Notes: generated by a model from the letters alone, not told the origin. DNA of 64,000 nt from Crotalaria pallida (GCA_037953625.1 CM075649.1:88913290-88977289), one strand, 5' to 3'. Shown: positions 1 through 12,240, counted from the stretch's first letter. Numbers and translations are program-made.

Positions 1-1216
1 ATCATATTTATACTTGAAAAATCATTTTAAAAACTTGCTTCCTTAATTTATGTTCAAAACCGTGTCATTCATTAAGGAAAAATATAATCTTTTCTCTTGA
101 AATTGACATGCAAGACAAAAGATCTCAACTTTTTCACTCATCAAATAAAAATCATTACATGCACACACTTAAATTACAAGGATCATCAACAAACCAACAT
201 GCAAGATTTAAAGACTTAAGCTTTTTCACAAATCAAGTTTAAATCACATATTTATCCATCAAATAATCATAGAAATTCACATAGATCACGGTTTAGAGCA
301 AGAAAACTCAACATGCAAAGAGATTCATTTTAGTCTTCACAAAAATCTTAAACAACACTTTAGATCTTTAAGGTTTTAGTTAGAAAAACATTAAGATCTA
401 ACAAGAAAATCTCAACCGAACATCAAACATAGAGTTACACATATTACAAATTATTTTTAGTCCTTAAAAGTCCATGACCAAGAAAGATCAACACATAAAA
501 TCCTCTTTCAAGCTATAAAAACACACATGCAAGAAGAAAAGAAGATAGCTCTACCAACTAAAAAGGGAAAACTACACTATTACAATCTTCTTCTTGCTCT
601 TCGAGTCCTACCATGAAAAGGGATTGATCTTCTAGCTCCTAACACTCTTGATCCTCAAGAGAACTCCTAAATCAAGATCCTAAGCTTCTTATTCATCCTC
701 CTCTTCCACGGCCTCCTCTCTCTCTCTCTATTTCTTTTTCTTTCTAAGGGTTTGAGGAGCCCTTAGAAGTGTTTGGATGAAATGAGAAGAAGAATGGAAA
801 TGAACTAAGGGAATGAACTAAGGCTCTATGTATATATAGGCCAACGAATGATTACTCTTTTGCCCTTGGTTTATTTTCGGTTCATGCACAAATGGGAGGG
901 GCGTTTTTGGCTTTCCAAAAATTTGCATGGGTGGAGGTTATCAAATTAAGGGGGACAAGATGGAGTAGATTAAGGTGCTAGGGGTCACTTAGGTCTAATG
1001 GCTTGTTGGCTTCTAGTTAGGTTTTCTACTAAGTAGTTTGGTTATGGTTCTTCTCATCTTGTTTGGTTCCTTGTCCTATAAATAAAAATCCTAGGCTTGG
1101 ACATACACACACCAAAACCGTGACACTCACATATACACACACATGTCTTACACTTTTATTTTCTAATCACATTTACTTATAGCATTATAATTACTAATTC
1201 ATACAATAATGCAAAC
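1..1216 (-). mobile_element. LTR fragment X, Ty3-gypsy type, minus strand, cut by the window edge and by element A
   Basis: A/T-rich non-coding DNA with words shared by LTRs Y, B and D, such as AAAACCGTGAC and AACATGCA. Bases 280-950 align by eye with 15780-16400 of LTR Y. Both have a CT-rich leader (about 700-745), a TATATATA run and a segment reading TTTGCATGGGTGGA. The piece continues at 9995-10271 once element A is removed, so X is older than A. No ORF of note. Both natural ends are missing, so family and length are inferred from the resemblance only. Confidence 0.6.
831..838 (-). promoter_or_regulatory. TATA-like box of LTR X
   Basis: TATATATA lies just beyond the CT-rich leader when read on the minus strand, as expected for the U3/R border. 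The same arrangement with TATATA occurs in LTR Y at 16314-16319. Placement is by motif and position only. Confidence 0.4.
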
Positions 1217-1661
1217 TGTAACACCTAGGATTTATACCCTTATTTCCCCCTTATAATAAAATACGGACTTGAAAATTCATTTTTATTTCATTAAAATCAA
1301 CCGTCAAACGGACGGAGTTTTGTTTGTTTTTCGGACTGTTCCAAAATTCAACCTGTGGTAAACCATTTTAATTAAACAACCAATAGCCAGCAGGGCTTCA
1401 GATAATATTTCTAAATCATATCAAGGCCCAATGGGCTCCAAAAATATCAGAGTACTAGCGGAAATACTAAGTTTACAAAACATAATAGTTTATCAAAACA
1501 AAGCATCCTAAGCCTCATTTAAAATATGCATATTAAATTTACATCAAAATAATATAAGAGGCTTAGGTCCATATTATACTCTAAACCCATAACACCTTAC
1601 TCTCCCTGTAAGGGAAAGTACTCCTGCTCGGCCGGGGGCTGTGCCAGCTCAATCTCCGTAC

Positions 1662-3370
1662 CTGAAAAATGTAATGGAGTGAGCTTTGCACATGAAATAG
1701 AAAGCAGTTTCTAACTAGACATAACAACCCGCTAGGTCAAACACAACTAGCAAATAGAGCATATATTCACATATAGCACGCCATGCACATTTCAAAATTT
1801 CCATATTCATTATTCATTCCAAATTTCCATTTTCATTATTCATTTCAACATCCATTTTCATTATTCATTTCATCATTCATTTTCTTTGCTTTTTATTCAT
1901 TTCACATACACATTTTATTTCAGTACATCACCTCAAATCAGGGGCCAATGCACAATTTTCATTCAACACATTTATCACCTCAAAACAGAGGCCCTTAGAC
2001 TTTTCCATATTTAAATTATGTGTCCCTCAGGTCAGAGGTCAACACTTAAAGATTTTATTCATTTTATTTCATACACATGCCCTTTTCACAAATTCTCTTA
2101 ACTTTCATAATTTCTTTTATCTGTACATATACCTTGAGTTCCTCATAATATAGGGAAATTTATTCACGTGGATCCATCATTGCGTACAGTCCCACAACCC
2201 GGGCAACGTCTTACAGCTGCGCACCATGGCGTCTTACGCGATTTATGCGTGCAGTCCCACAACCCGGACAACGCCTTACAAGATCTGGATCGCACAAGTC
2301 AATGCGTGCTGTCCCACAACCCGGACAACGTCTTACAAGACATTAAATCAAACCAGTCGATGCGTACAGTCCCACAACCCGGACAACGTCTTACACGACA
2401 TCAAATCAAATCGGTCGATGCGTACAGTCCCACAACCCGGACAACGTCTTACACGACATCAAATCAAATCGGTCGATGCGTACAGTCCCACAACCCGGAC
2501 AACGTCTTACACGACCTCATACCGAACCAGTCGACGCGTACAGTCCCACAACCCGGACAACGTCTTACACGACTTGATTCACACCAGTCTAAGCGTACAG
2601 TCCCATAACCCGGACAACGTCTTACAAGATTGGCTCCTTTAACCAATTTACCTTTAACCTTTTGGAAGTTCGCCACCATATTTTTAAAGTCTTGCATTCA
2701 ATGCCATAAAATCTTTATTTACTTTATCCAATTATACTACTAAATTTTCATCTTCTTGTTCAATAAATCATAACACATTTAATCATAACTACACATATTC
2801 ATAATTTCCCATTCATAACTTATCCCTACTCAATTCCCATGTTAATTATTCAATTCCTCTCAAATAGCATTCATATTCTTAATTAAGCATATGCAATACA
2901 TTTAGGCTCAATTATACAAATTTAGCAATTAGGGAGCAAAAACGCATATTCATCACATATAATCGTTTCCATTCCATTTTCTTTCTATATCAATTTACTC
3001 CATAATACCTACATATATTTGCAACATCAATCATTTATCATTTTATACAGAACTTGACAATTAAAATCAATTATCATAGAAATCATTTACGGTCACTTCA
3101 CTATCATGTTACCAAAATCCCCTCATACTTCATTAAAATCATTATCCAAGTTTCATTTATTAAATAATTCAATTTCATATTATTGGGTTTCTTTTTTCCT
3201 AGTCTTTACATTCAATTTCATACATATTCATTTAGTAGGATTTTATATTCAATAACCTAGAGTTTATAATCTAATTTTCTCCCCTAACACATAACCCTAA
3301 CAAATCATTATATACTAATTAGAACCAACTCCCTAGAACAAGGCAATGCTCACAATATCCACCCCCTTAC
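1662..3370 (-). other. Predicted LTR leader intron in the A 3' LTR copy
   Basis: On the minus strand a donor AAG/GTAAGG (intron starts at 3370) follows a pyrimidine-rich leader, and an acceptor TTTTTCAG/GTAC (intron ends at 1662) precedes a conserved GGCCGAGCAGG box. The same arrangement occurs in E and G. It is inferred from motifs, with no transcript evidence. Confidence 0.35.
2182..2632 (-). repeat. 58-bp tandem array in the A 3' LTR, eight units
   Basis: Eight units each contain GTCCCACAACCCGGACAACG followed by a variable spacer. Units 4 and 5 are identical. The sister LTR has seven units (8013-8405), so one unit was gained or lost after insertion. The words flanking the constant core tend to be complementary (GTCG with CGAC, GTCT with AGAC), giving weak potential hairpins. 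ORFs on both strands here are by-products of the repeat. Confidence 0.9.
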
Positions 3371-3805
3371 CTTAACCAAAGAGAGGGAAAGCGGAAGAAC
3401 CCAAGCCTTCGCTCCGCATGCTCCCAAAACAAATAGCTCCAAACGCACGAAGGTAAAGAGAGTGATGATAATCTTTCCTAAATCAAAGGAATGGAATGAG
3501 GATGAAATTATTGCCCCATTTCAAAAGGAAATTCGAATTTCCCCAAAGAAGGGAAAGAGAGAGAGGGCAAATCCAAATTAGAGAGAGAGAAGAACTTCAA
3601 GAACACAAATACTTACTTGGAGAAACAAGAAGGGACTTGATGATGGACTTGGGGGTGATTCCCTTGAAGCTTGATGGATTTGGGATGAGAGATTGTGTGC
3701 CCTAGAGAGAGGAAATTCGAGTTTATGGCAAGAATCACGCGTGAATTGCTTTTATTTTTTTCACATTCAGCAGCCCTTAATCGATTACATTTCAAATTTT
3801 CTGGA

Positions 3806-3839
3806 CTTAATCGATTAAGCTGCAGCTTAATCGATTAAG
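3806..3839. repeat. Perfect 34-bp palindrome made of two TTAATCGATTAA boxes around CTGCAG
   Basis: The half site CTTAATCGATTAAGCTG is followed by its exact reverse complement. The copy in the sister LTR (9593 onward) has one C-to-T change. It lies on the promoter side of the predicted leader, close to the conserved inverted boxes at 3890-3900 and 3945-3954. Confidence 0.85.
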
Positions 3840-3889
3840 TTGCAGGATTTTCAGCACCCAGACTTTGAACGGCCATAACTTCTTCGTTA

Positions 3890-3954
3890 ACCGTTGGATC
3901 TTCCTCAAATTTTGACACAGGCTTCCTCACATATCCTACTTCACATCCAACGGT
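3890..3954. promoter_or_regulatory. Inverted pair ACCGTTGGAT ... ATCCAACGGT in the A LTR
   Basis: Two inverted 10-bp boxes about 45 bp apart. The same pair occurs in LTRs E (26057 and 26111), G (36971 and 37025, one change) and K (25325 and about 25379) although the surrounding DNA differs. The core CCGTTG/CAACGG resembles plant MYB-binding sites, including the AACGG core of mitosis-specific elements. Function is inferred. Confidence 0.45.
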
Positions 3955-4208
3955 GGAATTTGTGTTTAGAGTTGTAAATCTTTTATTTTGAATTTCCTAA
4001 TATAGGGTGTTTATAACACCAAAAACATCGCTTCTAACGCTCTTTTGTTCATCTTTCGACCTCCTTTTTGATGCCAATGCTTTTTGATTCCTTTATGGAA
4101 TTCAAAGAACTCCTAATCCTTCATTTTAAGTCCTTTTTAGAATAATCCTTACTTCCAAATCTTATCATTATTCTAAGTACTCTTAGAATTAAAACTCGGG
4201 ATGTTACA

Positions 4209-4224
4209 ATTCTCCCCCACTTAT
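4209..4224 (-). other. Polypurine tract of element A
   Basis: Read on the minus strand, a purine-rich run (AAGTGGGGGAGAAT) abuts the 3' LTR. Beside it is GGGACGAAATT, the same words found before the 3' LTR of E at 33110-33140. This is the usual primer for plus-strand DNA synthesis and sets the element's orientation. Confidence 0.8.
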
Positions 4225-5699
4225 TAGAATTTCGTCCCCGAAATTCCGTTGAGTTCCATAATTGGAGAACCATCCCATTGGTAAAGCTTCTGACTACGCT
4301 TTTCACTTCCCTTCGGTCTTTATTCCCCGCTCCGGGTGCGGTTAGGGTCAAACCTATTTCAATGCTTCTCCTCGAATACAATGTATTATCTCTACCTAGA
4401 TAGGATCGTCAGTTTTCTTTTTATTAAAGTTCCATCTCCCATTCCTTGGATTGAAATCCTCCCCCACTTTGCATTAACATACTTGGTTATATCCATGCTA
4501 GGGGGTATGTTCATTCGTTGCTCAGAATAGAGTACACAGGTTCCCAACCGGTATCCAAAGCTGAAAAGAGGTCATGTTGTTCAGTTTTCTATGACTTGGC
4601 GAATTCTCACCTATGCATCTGAGATGCTTGGAACTTGAAGAGAGTGAAGATGAAAAGAAGAAACATGAAGCACTCAAGGATGAGTCTCACGGTCTTTGCA
4701 CGATGACCCAGGAGGGACTGGATACATGTCAAGCAAGAAGACAATGGAGATTATCCCCAAAGTGTGCGTTTTGAGCAAAGAGCCGTCGAAGGATGCGTCT
4801 TCTATGGATCTGCGGCTGATTGATTGGTCTCGATCAACCGGGGTCCTGTCAAATGCACAGAGTCCCAAAAGACTTAGATTATCACTTGCGATGTTCCGAC
4901 ATAACATCTTAATTGAGATTCCATTTCTCGACTTCACTTTTATCCCGTTCACCTTTTATTCCTTCAAGTGGGTCTAGAAAAGTCACTCTTAAAATCAATC
5001 TTCACCATACTCGCATTCTACTTCGATGCTACTTCCTTCCCGTTCGTTTAATAATTTCAATTTGGTATAGGAATTCCTAAAGATCGATTTCACTTGAGGG
5101 CCAAGGTCAAGGTCTAGTTGTTATTTCTCAATTCGGTGTTATTTTTAGGAGGTCTTGTTTTATCCCTAGTTTAACTCTCATTCGATCCTCCGCGAAGCGT
5201 TAGGAATTATCTGTTTAATAGTCCTATGGCTTATGGTATGATTACTAGTTATTGTCGCTCGGATAGGATCCGAATTGAGTCGTCCAGTCTCCCCCACTTA
5301 GTATCAACATACCTGAGTAAGTCGAAGGCAGGGAAGAAACTGGGTTGATTCCAAGAATTGATTAGCTAGGTTCTTAATTGGTTGGTGAGGTGGTTCATGG
5401 GATTAAGTTGACTGCTAATCGATCTTATTGGGGTGGTTTCGAATTTTCTATAACATGAGGGCTCTCCATACCTACGCATATGGCTAAGTTCTCATACAAG
5501 TTAGAGGGGTGGTTTGATTATTTAGTTGAACGTTCTCGGTGGAAATATAGAATATGAGTGTCTTGAATGGGGTTGGTTTGCGAATTACTGTTTACGAGTC
5601 TTAGTAAAGGTCCTATAGGATTAACGTTCAATCGGGCTTTCGACCTCGATAGAATTCCTAGGTGGTTTATTTGGATCTCAACTGGATGATTGCAATAAT

Positions 5700-6650
5700 A
5701 TAGCATGTCAATAAACGCGAAGACCGAGGTGGTCAATCCCAATCTCACATTTATCAACTGTACATCACTGCGTTGTTGAATGATAGCATTATCTTTTAAC
5801 AGATGCAAGAGAAAGGATGACCAATCCTGACCTTACACTCTATTAAAGGACGACACTATCACAAGGTTTGACTAGCATCGGTAATATTTAGAACCTTTCA
5901 AAAACATACACAAGCGTTCATGAACAAGAAGCACCCCAATGCTTAGTTGATTAGAGCGGCACAATTCCTATTAAATGCTCCACATTCAACTTCTTCCATG
6001 AATTGATTAAAAAGAATAGGAAGGAAGAAGTCCACATTAGTTCCAAGATTTACCCAACTACCAAAGGTGAAGGGTATGACAACTTGCCGTTGGCTGGGTC
6101 ACTTGTCAAGATTGTTGGGTCTTAACACAAGGATTTACAAATTTGGCACAACCGGCTATTCTTACGAATGGTTATCTAAGAACCGGGAAAAGATTCGAAG
6201 TAAGTGTCAAATTGCTCAAGATCGGTTTGGTGGATATAATGGTTAAGAATAACTTCTGTAACTCATCCTTGGGTTTAGCATTTGGCTACATTACTTTGGA
6301 ATAAGTAGCATACACCAAGACTTCATTTCTTTAGTACTATTTTCTATCTACTCTCTAGCTCTATAAGAAGCTTTTGAACGAATGCTTCTAGGTTAGGTTG
6401 ACTTCACTAAGAATTCTTTCCTTGGTTGTCACTACTTTGGTTGTCTACTTTCACTTTAAAGGTTACAATGATAGCATTTATTGATAGATGAAAGAATTGA
6501 GGTGATCAATCCCATCCTCACGTCTACCAACAACACATCACTATCGGGTTCTATCAGTAATGTCATCATTTAACAAATGCAAGAATTAGAGTGATCAATT
6601 CTAACCTTACATTACATCAAATAACAACATCACATCATAATATTGGTCAC
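5700..6650. repeat. Degenerate repeat units (about 80-100 bp) in the A interior
   Basis: Four diverged copies (near 5705, 5795, 6475 and 6555) share a pattern of GATGCAAGA or similar, TGATCAATCC, a CTTACA/CTCACA word and ACATCAC. They look like old duplications within a non-coding core. Boundaries are approximate. Confidence 0.4.
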
Positions 6651-7020
6651 TTGATACTAGAATTCTAAAACTGAAGAATTCCTTATAAGGTCTTTATATG
6701 TTATCTATAAGAACAAGATCGAATTTGGAATGGCAGATATCCAACATGTTTTTTTTTAAAAATTATATACCAGAATCTTACCAACTCACTATTTAGCTAA
6801 CCCAAGCGCAACTAACTCCACAACAATCGAACATAAAAGCATTACGCATGGACTTGTCAAACGTTAGTTACCAGAACAGACCAGTAAGACTCAAATACTA
6901 AGTAGATACATAGTACTATACTTATCCTATTATAATCTTAAACTATTGCTATGAGCATCAATTACTCGCTAGGTGAGTAATCATTTGGAGTTTGTACAAC
7001 TCCATGGCCGAGGAGAAACT

Positions 7021-7032
7021 GCTCTGATACCA
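7021..7032 (-). other. Primer-binding site of element A (initiator tRNA-Met type)
   Basis: The complement of TGGTATCAGAGC lies four bases left of the 5' LTR. This word pairs with the 3' end of plant initiator tRNA-Met and is also found after the LTRs of B, E and F. Confidence 0.9.
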
Positions 7033-7036
7033 TAAA

Positions 7037-9994
7037 TGTAACACCTAGGATTTATACCCTTATTTCCCCCTTATAATAAAATACGGACTTGAAAATTCAT
7101 TTTTATTTCATTAAAATCAACCGTCAAACGGACGGAGTTTTGTTTGTTTTTCGGACTGTTCCAAAATTCAACCTGTGGTAAACCATTTTTATTAAACAAC
7201 CAATAGCCAGCAGGGCTTCAGATAATATTTCTAAATCATATCAAGGCCCAATGGGCTCCAAAAATATCAGAGTACTAGCGGAAATACTAAGTTTGAGTTT
7301 CTTAACCAAAACATAATACTTTATCAAAACAAAGCATCCTAAGCCTCATTTAAAATATGCATATTAAATTTACATCAAAATAATATAAGAGGCTTAGGTC
7401 CATATTATACTCTAAACCCATAACACCCTACTCTCCCTGTAAGGGAAAGTACTCCTGCTCGGCTGGGGGTTGTGCCAGCTCAATCTCCGTACCTGAAAAA
7501 TGTAAGGGAGTGAGCTTTGCACATTAAATAGAAAGCAGTTTCTAACTAGACATAACAACCCGCTAGGTCAAACACAACTAGCAAATAGAGCATATATTCA
7601 CATATAGCACGCCATGCACATTTCATAATTTCCATATTCATTATTCATTCCAAATTTCCATTTTCATTATTCATTTCAACATCCATTTTCATTATTCATT
7701 TCATCATTCATTTTCTTTGCTTTTTATTCATTTCACATACACATTTTATTTCAGTACATCACCTCAAATCAGGGGCCAATGCACAATTTTCATTCAACAC
7801 ATTTATCACCTCAAAACAGAGGCCCTTAGACTTTTCCATATTTAAATTATGTGTCCCTCAGGTCAGAGGTCAACACTTAAACATTTTATTCATTTTATTT
7901 CATACACATGCCCTTTTCACAAATTCTCTTAACTTTCATAATTTCTTTTCTCTGTACATATACCTTGAGTTCCTCATAATATAGGGAAATTTATTCACGT
8001 GGATCCATCATTGCGTACAGTCCCACAACCCGGACAACGTCTTACAGCTGCGCACCATGGCGTCTTACGCGATCTATGCGTGCAGTCCCACAACCCGGAC
8101 AACGCCTTACAAGATTTGGATCGCACAAGTCTATGCGTGAAGTCCCACAACCCGGACAACGTCTTACAAGACATTAAATCAAACCAGTCGATGCGTACAG
8201 TCCCACAACCCGGACAACGTCTTACACGACATCAAATCAAATCGGTCGATGCGTACAGTCCCACAACCCGGACAACGTCTTACACGACCTCATACCGAAC
8301 CAGTCGACGTGTACAGTCCCACAACCCGGACAACGTCTTACACGACTTGATTCACACCAGTCTAAGCGTACAGTCCCACAACCCGGACAACGTCTTACAA
8401 GACTGGCTCCTTTAACCAATTTACCTTTAACCTTTTGGAAGTGCGCCACCATATTTTTAAAGTCTTGCATTCAATGCCTTAAAATCCTTATTTACTTTAT
8501 CCAATTATACTACTAAATTTTCATCTTCTTGTTCAATAAATCATAACACATTTAATCATAACTACACATATTCATAATTTCCCATTCATAACTTATCCCT
8601 ACTCAATTCCCATGTTAATTATTCAATTCCTCTCAAATAGCATTCATATTCTTAATTAAGCATATGCAATACATTTAGGCTCAATTATACAAATTTAGCA
8701 ATTAGGGAGCAAAAACGCATATTCATCACATATAATCGTTTCCATTCCATTTTCTTTCTATATCAATTTACTCCATAATACCTACATATATTTGCAACAT
8801 CAATCATTTATCATTTTATACAGAACTTGACAATTAAAATCAATTATCATAGAAATCATTTACGGTCACTTTACTATCATGTTACCAAAATCCCCTCATA
8901 CTTCATTAAAATCATTATCCAAGTTTCATTTATTAAATAATTCAATTTCATATTATTGGGTTTCTTTTTTCCTAGTCTTTACATTCAATTTCATACATAT
9001 TCATTTAGTAGGATTTTATATTCAATAACCTAGAGTTTATAATCTAATTTTCTCCCCTAACACATAACCCTAACAAATCATTATATACTAATTAGAACCA
9101 ACTCCCTAGAACAAGGCAATGCTCACAATATCCACCCCCTTACCTTAACCAAAGAGAGGGAAAGCGGAAGAACCCAAGCCTTCGCTCCGCATGCTCCCAA
9201 AACAAAGAGCTCCAAACGCACGAAGGTAAAGAGAGTGATGATAATCTTTCCTAAATCAAAGGAATGGAATGAGGATGAAATTATTGCCCCATTTCAAAAG
9301 GAAATTCGAATTTCCCCAAAGAAGGGAAAGAGAGAGAGGGCAAATCCAAATTAGAGAGAGAGAAGAACTTCAAGAACACAAATAATTACTTGGAGAAACA
9401 AGAAGGGACTTGATGATGGACTTGGGGGTGATTGCCTTGAAGCTTGATGGATTTGGGATGAGAGATTGTGTGCCCTAAAGAGAGGAAATTCGAGTTTATG
9501 GCAAGAATCACGCGTGAATTGCTTTTATTTTTTTCACATTCAGCAGCCCTTAATCGATTAGTAATCGATTAGGCATTTCAAATTTTCTAGACTTAATCGA
9601 TTAAGCTGCAGCTTAATTGATTAAGTTGCAGGATTTTCAGCACCCAGACTTTGAACGGCAATAACTTCTTCGTTAACCGTTGGATCTTCCTCAAATTTTG
9701 ACACAGGCTTCCTAACATATCCTACTTCACATCCAACGGTGGAATTTGTGTTTAGAGTTGTAAATATTTTATTTTGGATTTCCTAATATAGGGTGTTTAT
9801 AACACCAAAAACATCGCTTCTAACGCTCTTTTGTTCATCTTTCGACCTCCTTTTTGATGCCAATGCTTTTTGATTCCTTTATGGCATTCAAAGAACTCCT
9901 AATCCATCATTTTAAGTCCTTTTTAGAATAATCCTTACTTCCAAATCTTATCATTATTCTAATTACTCTTAGAATTAAAACTCGGGATGTTACA
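7037..9994 (-). repeat. 5' LTR of element A (2958 bp)
   Basis: Sister of 1217-4208. It carries the seven-unit array (8013-8405), predicted donor at 9143 and acceptor at 7493, the palindrome near 9593 and the inverted MYB-like boxes near 9680-9740. It ends GATGTTACA directly before the TSD CAAAC. Confidence 0.9.
8013..8405 (-). repeat. 58-bp tandem array in the A 5' LTR, seven units
   Basis: Same array as 2182-2632 minus one unit. Each unit has the core GTCCCACAACCCGGACAACG. Flanking arms GTCT/AGAC and GTCG/CGAC alternate in a matched way in most units. Confidence 0.9.
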
Positions 9995-10271
9995 CAAACA
10001 TTACTTAAGGAATCACACTTATACAATCATTTTCACACACAAGGCAATTAACTCTAAGAAATCACATTCACACAACCATTTTCATGTATCACACATTACA
10101 CACACATTAAATCAAGTGCACATCACATAAAAATTCATGCCAAGACAACACCACCAAACATATTTTCTCAAGATTCGTATTTTACAAACTCTAAAAATAT
10201 ATTTTTATAAATCAATCCAGAAAATTCTAAAAGCTACATTTTCAAAATCTACGTTTTAAGACGATCGTTTT
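9995..10271 (-). mobile_element. Continuation of LTR fragment X beyond element A
   Basis: A/T-rich DNA joining directly to 1-1216 once A and one copy of its TSD are removed. No ORF or other signal. LTR Y begins at 10272 with TGTAACACCCC. Confidence 0.5.
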
Positions 10272-10684
10272 TGTAACACCCCGATTTGGCAACTTGAAAA
10301 CCACAACTGTTTATATTGAAAATTTGGGGAAAATTTTCTTTTTGACAAGGGTTACACAGGATGAGAACACTTAGGTTTTCAAAACTTGATTGCAAATCAA
10401 AACTCATGTTCTCATATTGCATAATTCCTTTCAAGTTCCAAACCGAGATGTCACAAGACACCGCACCTTGAAACTTATTTTTCAAAAACGTCTTTTCAAT
10501 TAACAGCCCATTCAACTTAATTCCATAACATCAGTACTGAAAATGAATTTAGTTGGGGTTACAGCACGATAGAGCCAGGATTCTAAGTAACTTGCAATGG
10601 ATTACAAAACTCTGAAAGGGAAATTACCTAACTTCTAGTCATCTACTCTAACGCTTCCGCTGCGCTACTCTGATTCTTGGTAAG

Positions 10685-10924
10685 TCAAATCCTCGGGTCG
10701 CCAGCAGCATCATCCTCATCAGCCTCCTTAGCAATACTTTCCATGGCCACTTCTCGTGCTTTCTTCTCCTCCTCATAACGAGCTAGCAGTCTCTCCATGA
10801 TTTCCTTTCGATTTCGTTTCATCTCAATATAAACTATGACACGGTCAGTCATAGTTATATTGTCTCCCTTTAAAGGAGATGTTCCTATCTCCCGAATGAG
10901 CTGAAATTTCGCTATGTTTTCCAT
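10685..10924 (-). CDS. Small hypothetical ORF near the 3' end of LTR Y (79 aa)
   Basis: The ORF begins MENIAKFQLIREIG and is highly charged (KRNRKEIMERLLARYEEEKK), with a likely helical or coiled segment at residues 35-60 and an acidic tail. I recognise no family. It lies about 410-650 bp from the LTR end, close to where a different 113-aa ORF sits in the B LTR (20130-20471). The ATG follows TCTCTAG, which could be a splice acceptor. It may be a leader ORF of the element transcript or chance. Confidence 0.3.
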   Translation of the reverse strand: MENIAKFQLIREIGTSPLKGDNITMTDRVIVYIEMKRNRKEIMERLLARYEEEKKAREVAMESIAKEADEDDAAGDPRI

Positions 10925-11914
10925 CTAGAGACCATACAGAGTTTTCCAATACCAAGCAGAAATATAGGAGAGAGTGAGCTACCCAAAACATGTAATGTCG
11001 ACTATGTGGATTTACGATAGGCAAATATTAAGATAAAGAAATAAACAACATACAAAACATATCAACAAACATACTCATCATCATCATCATATAAACACCA
11101 TATTATTCTTATTTCTCAAATCTTACTCCATACTCAATACCATTTTTGTACTTTCCTTTTTGAATCTCTAAGTTTATTATGTCTTATCATCTTAGTTCAC
11201 TCAATGATTAGGGGAACCAACATCATTGAGGAAAAACGGCTCACACGTCTACATCTCCTCGGTCATCCATCCAAACCTAATCGGAAGCAAACAGGAGTAC
11301 ATGACCTTTACCGTGCGAGCACGACAGCTGTCTCAACAATCAAATGGTCCCAGACCAGGAGGACTCAGCCTCAAATCAATTCAATTCAATTCAATTCATA
11401 TATATAATCAGGGCACACTGTCTCACTCACAGTGGCAATCACAAATGCCCCACTCCAGTCCCTCTCACTGTTCTAGATTTGCAATCTAGGGGGCGACAGT
11501 ACAATTCTAGTCTCGAGTGCAGAACTTACCACGACATTGGACCCAGTCCCTACCACGTTAGTATACCACATGTGGAGTCCGTTCTGCCTAGAAAGGTACT
11601 CTAGACTTCTTGACGTTTCACCGTCATCGTCCTCCCCTAATGCAATCTCCTCCTAAGTATCCGCAGATACTTATGGTTCCTTCCTCTCCACTACTTCGAC
11701 AAACACTCATACCTCACCGCGTTATTCATATCTTTTAATAGTCTTTTAAAGTCTTCAAGTTTTAAGGTTTTATTTAACGGCTTAATCCTACTAGTCGGCT
11801 CGTCCTTGGTACATCCCTTCAACGAAGCCCGACTACTAATCGCAATCCGTTCCCCAATTTATCTCATAACATCTCAACATCTCATTTCATCAACTTTCAC
11901 AAAACTCAGTTCCT

Positions 11915-12240
11915 CATCTTTCTCAAAAAATATCTTTTCGCAAAACTTTTTCGAAAATATAATTTCACAAAGTTTTCACTTCACAAAAAGGTTGTTTTCA
12001 CAAACTTTTCTCAAAAGGGTCATTTCATAAAACTTTCTCAAAAATATTATTTCAAAAAGACTTTCTCAAAAATATCATTACAAAAAGACTTTCTTAAAAA
12101 TACCATTTCAAAAAGACTTTTTCAAAATATTGTTTCAAAAAATTTCTCAAAGTATCATTTCAAAATTTTTATCAAAAAGATTGGTTCCAAAAACTTTTCT
12201 CAAAATATACCTTTTCACAAAACCCTTTTTCAAAAAATCA
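11915..12240. repeat. Degenerate short tandem repeat in LTR Y
   Basis: Units of about 28-32 bp built from CTTTCTCAAAAATATCATTTCAAAAAGA-like words recur about ten times with point changes and small indels. No hairpin logic or coding potential is apparent. Confidence 0.7.

Larger units (their letters stand above)
1217..4208 (-). repeat. 3' LTR of element A (2992 bp)
   Basis: It matches 7037-9994 nearly base for base. It differs mainly by one extra copy of a 58-bp repeat unit and by lacking two insertions of about 12 bp seen in the other LTR (near 7290 and 9560). It ends TG...CA. On the minus strand the order is: inverted ACCGTTGGAT boxes, TCGATTAA palindromes, purine/pyrimidine leader, AAG/GTAAGG donor at 3370, repeat array, and an acceptor at 1662. 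Confidence 0.9.
4209..7036 (-). mobile_element. Internal region of element A: non-coding, no gag or pol
   Basis: In 2.8 kb I see no ORF with a zinc knuckle, protease, RT or integrase motif on either strand. The longest frames are under 100 codons. A degenerate repeat occurs near 5700-5870 and 6465-6650, with words such as GGTGATCAATCC, CCTTACA and ACATCAC. The region next to the PPT (4209-4330) resembles the matching part of element C (52635-52669 and 57838 onward). Confidence 0.7.
1212..9999 (-). mobile_element. Element A: complete non-autonomous LTR retrotransposon (LARD-like), minus strand, with TSD
   Basis: Two near-identical LTRs (1217-4208 and 7037-9994) start TGTAACACC and end GATGTTACA. 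They are bounded by the perfect target-site duplication CAAAC (1212-1216 and 9995-9999). The PBS (7021-7032) and the purine tract (complement at 4209-4224) show that it reads on the minus strand, so the 5' LTR is on the right. The 2.8-kb interior encodes no recognisable gag or pol. Large LTRs around a non-coding core are the definition of LARD elements, which depend on proteins from an autonomous relative. The LTR features shared with E suggest a Tekay/Del-like helper, which is inference. High LTR identity points to a recent insertion. Confidence 0.9.

Noticed and set aside
2168..2697. ORFs with HNPDNVL or PQPGQRLT repeats on both strands
   Set aside because: Translation of the 58-bp LTR array. 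All three frames are open in parallel.
3806..3839. MITE or foldback transposon
   Set aside because: The palindrome is present in both LTRs at the same place, has no TSD of its own and is built from motifs common to many LTR promoters here.
4696..4977. 93-codon ORF in the core of element A
   Set aside because: No domain, an antisense frame of the same length is open, and the core has no other coding signal.
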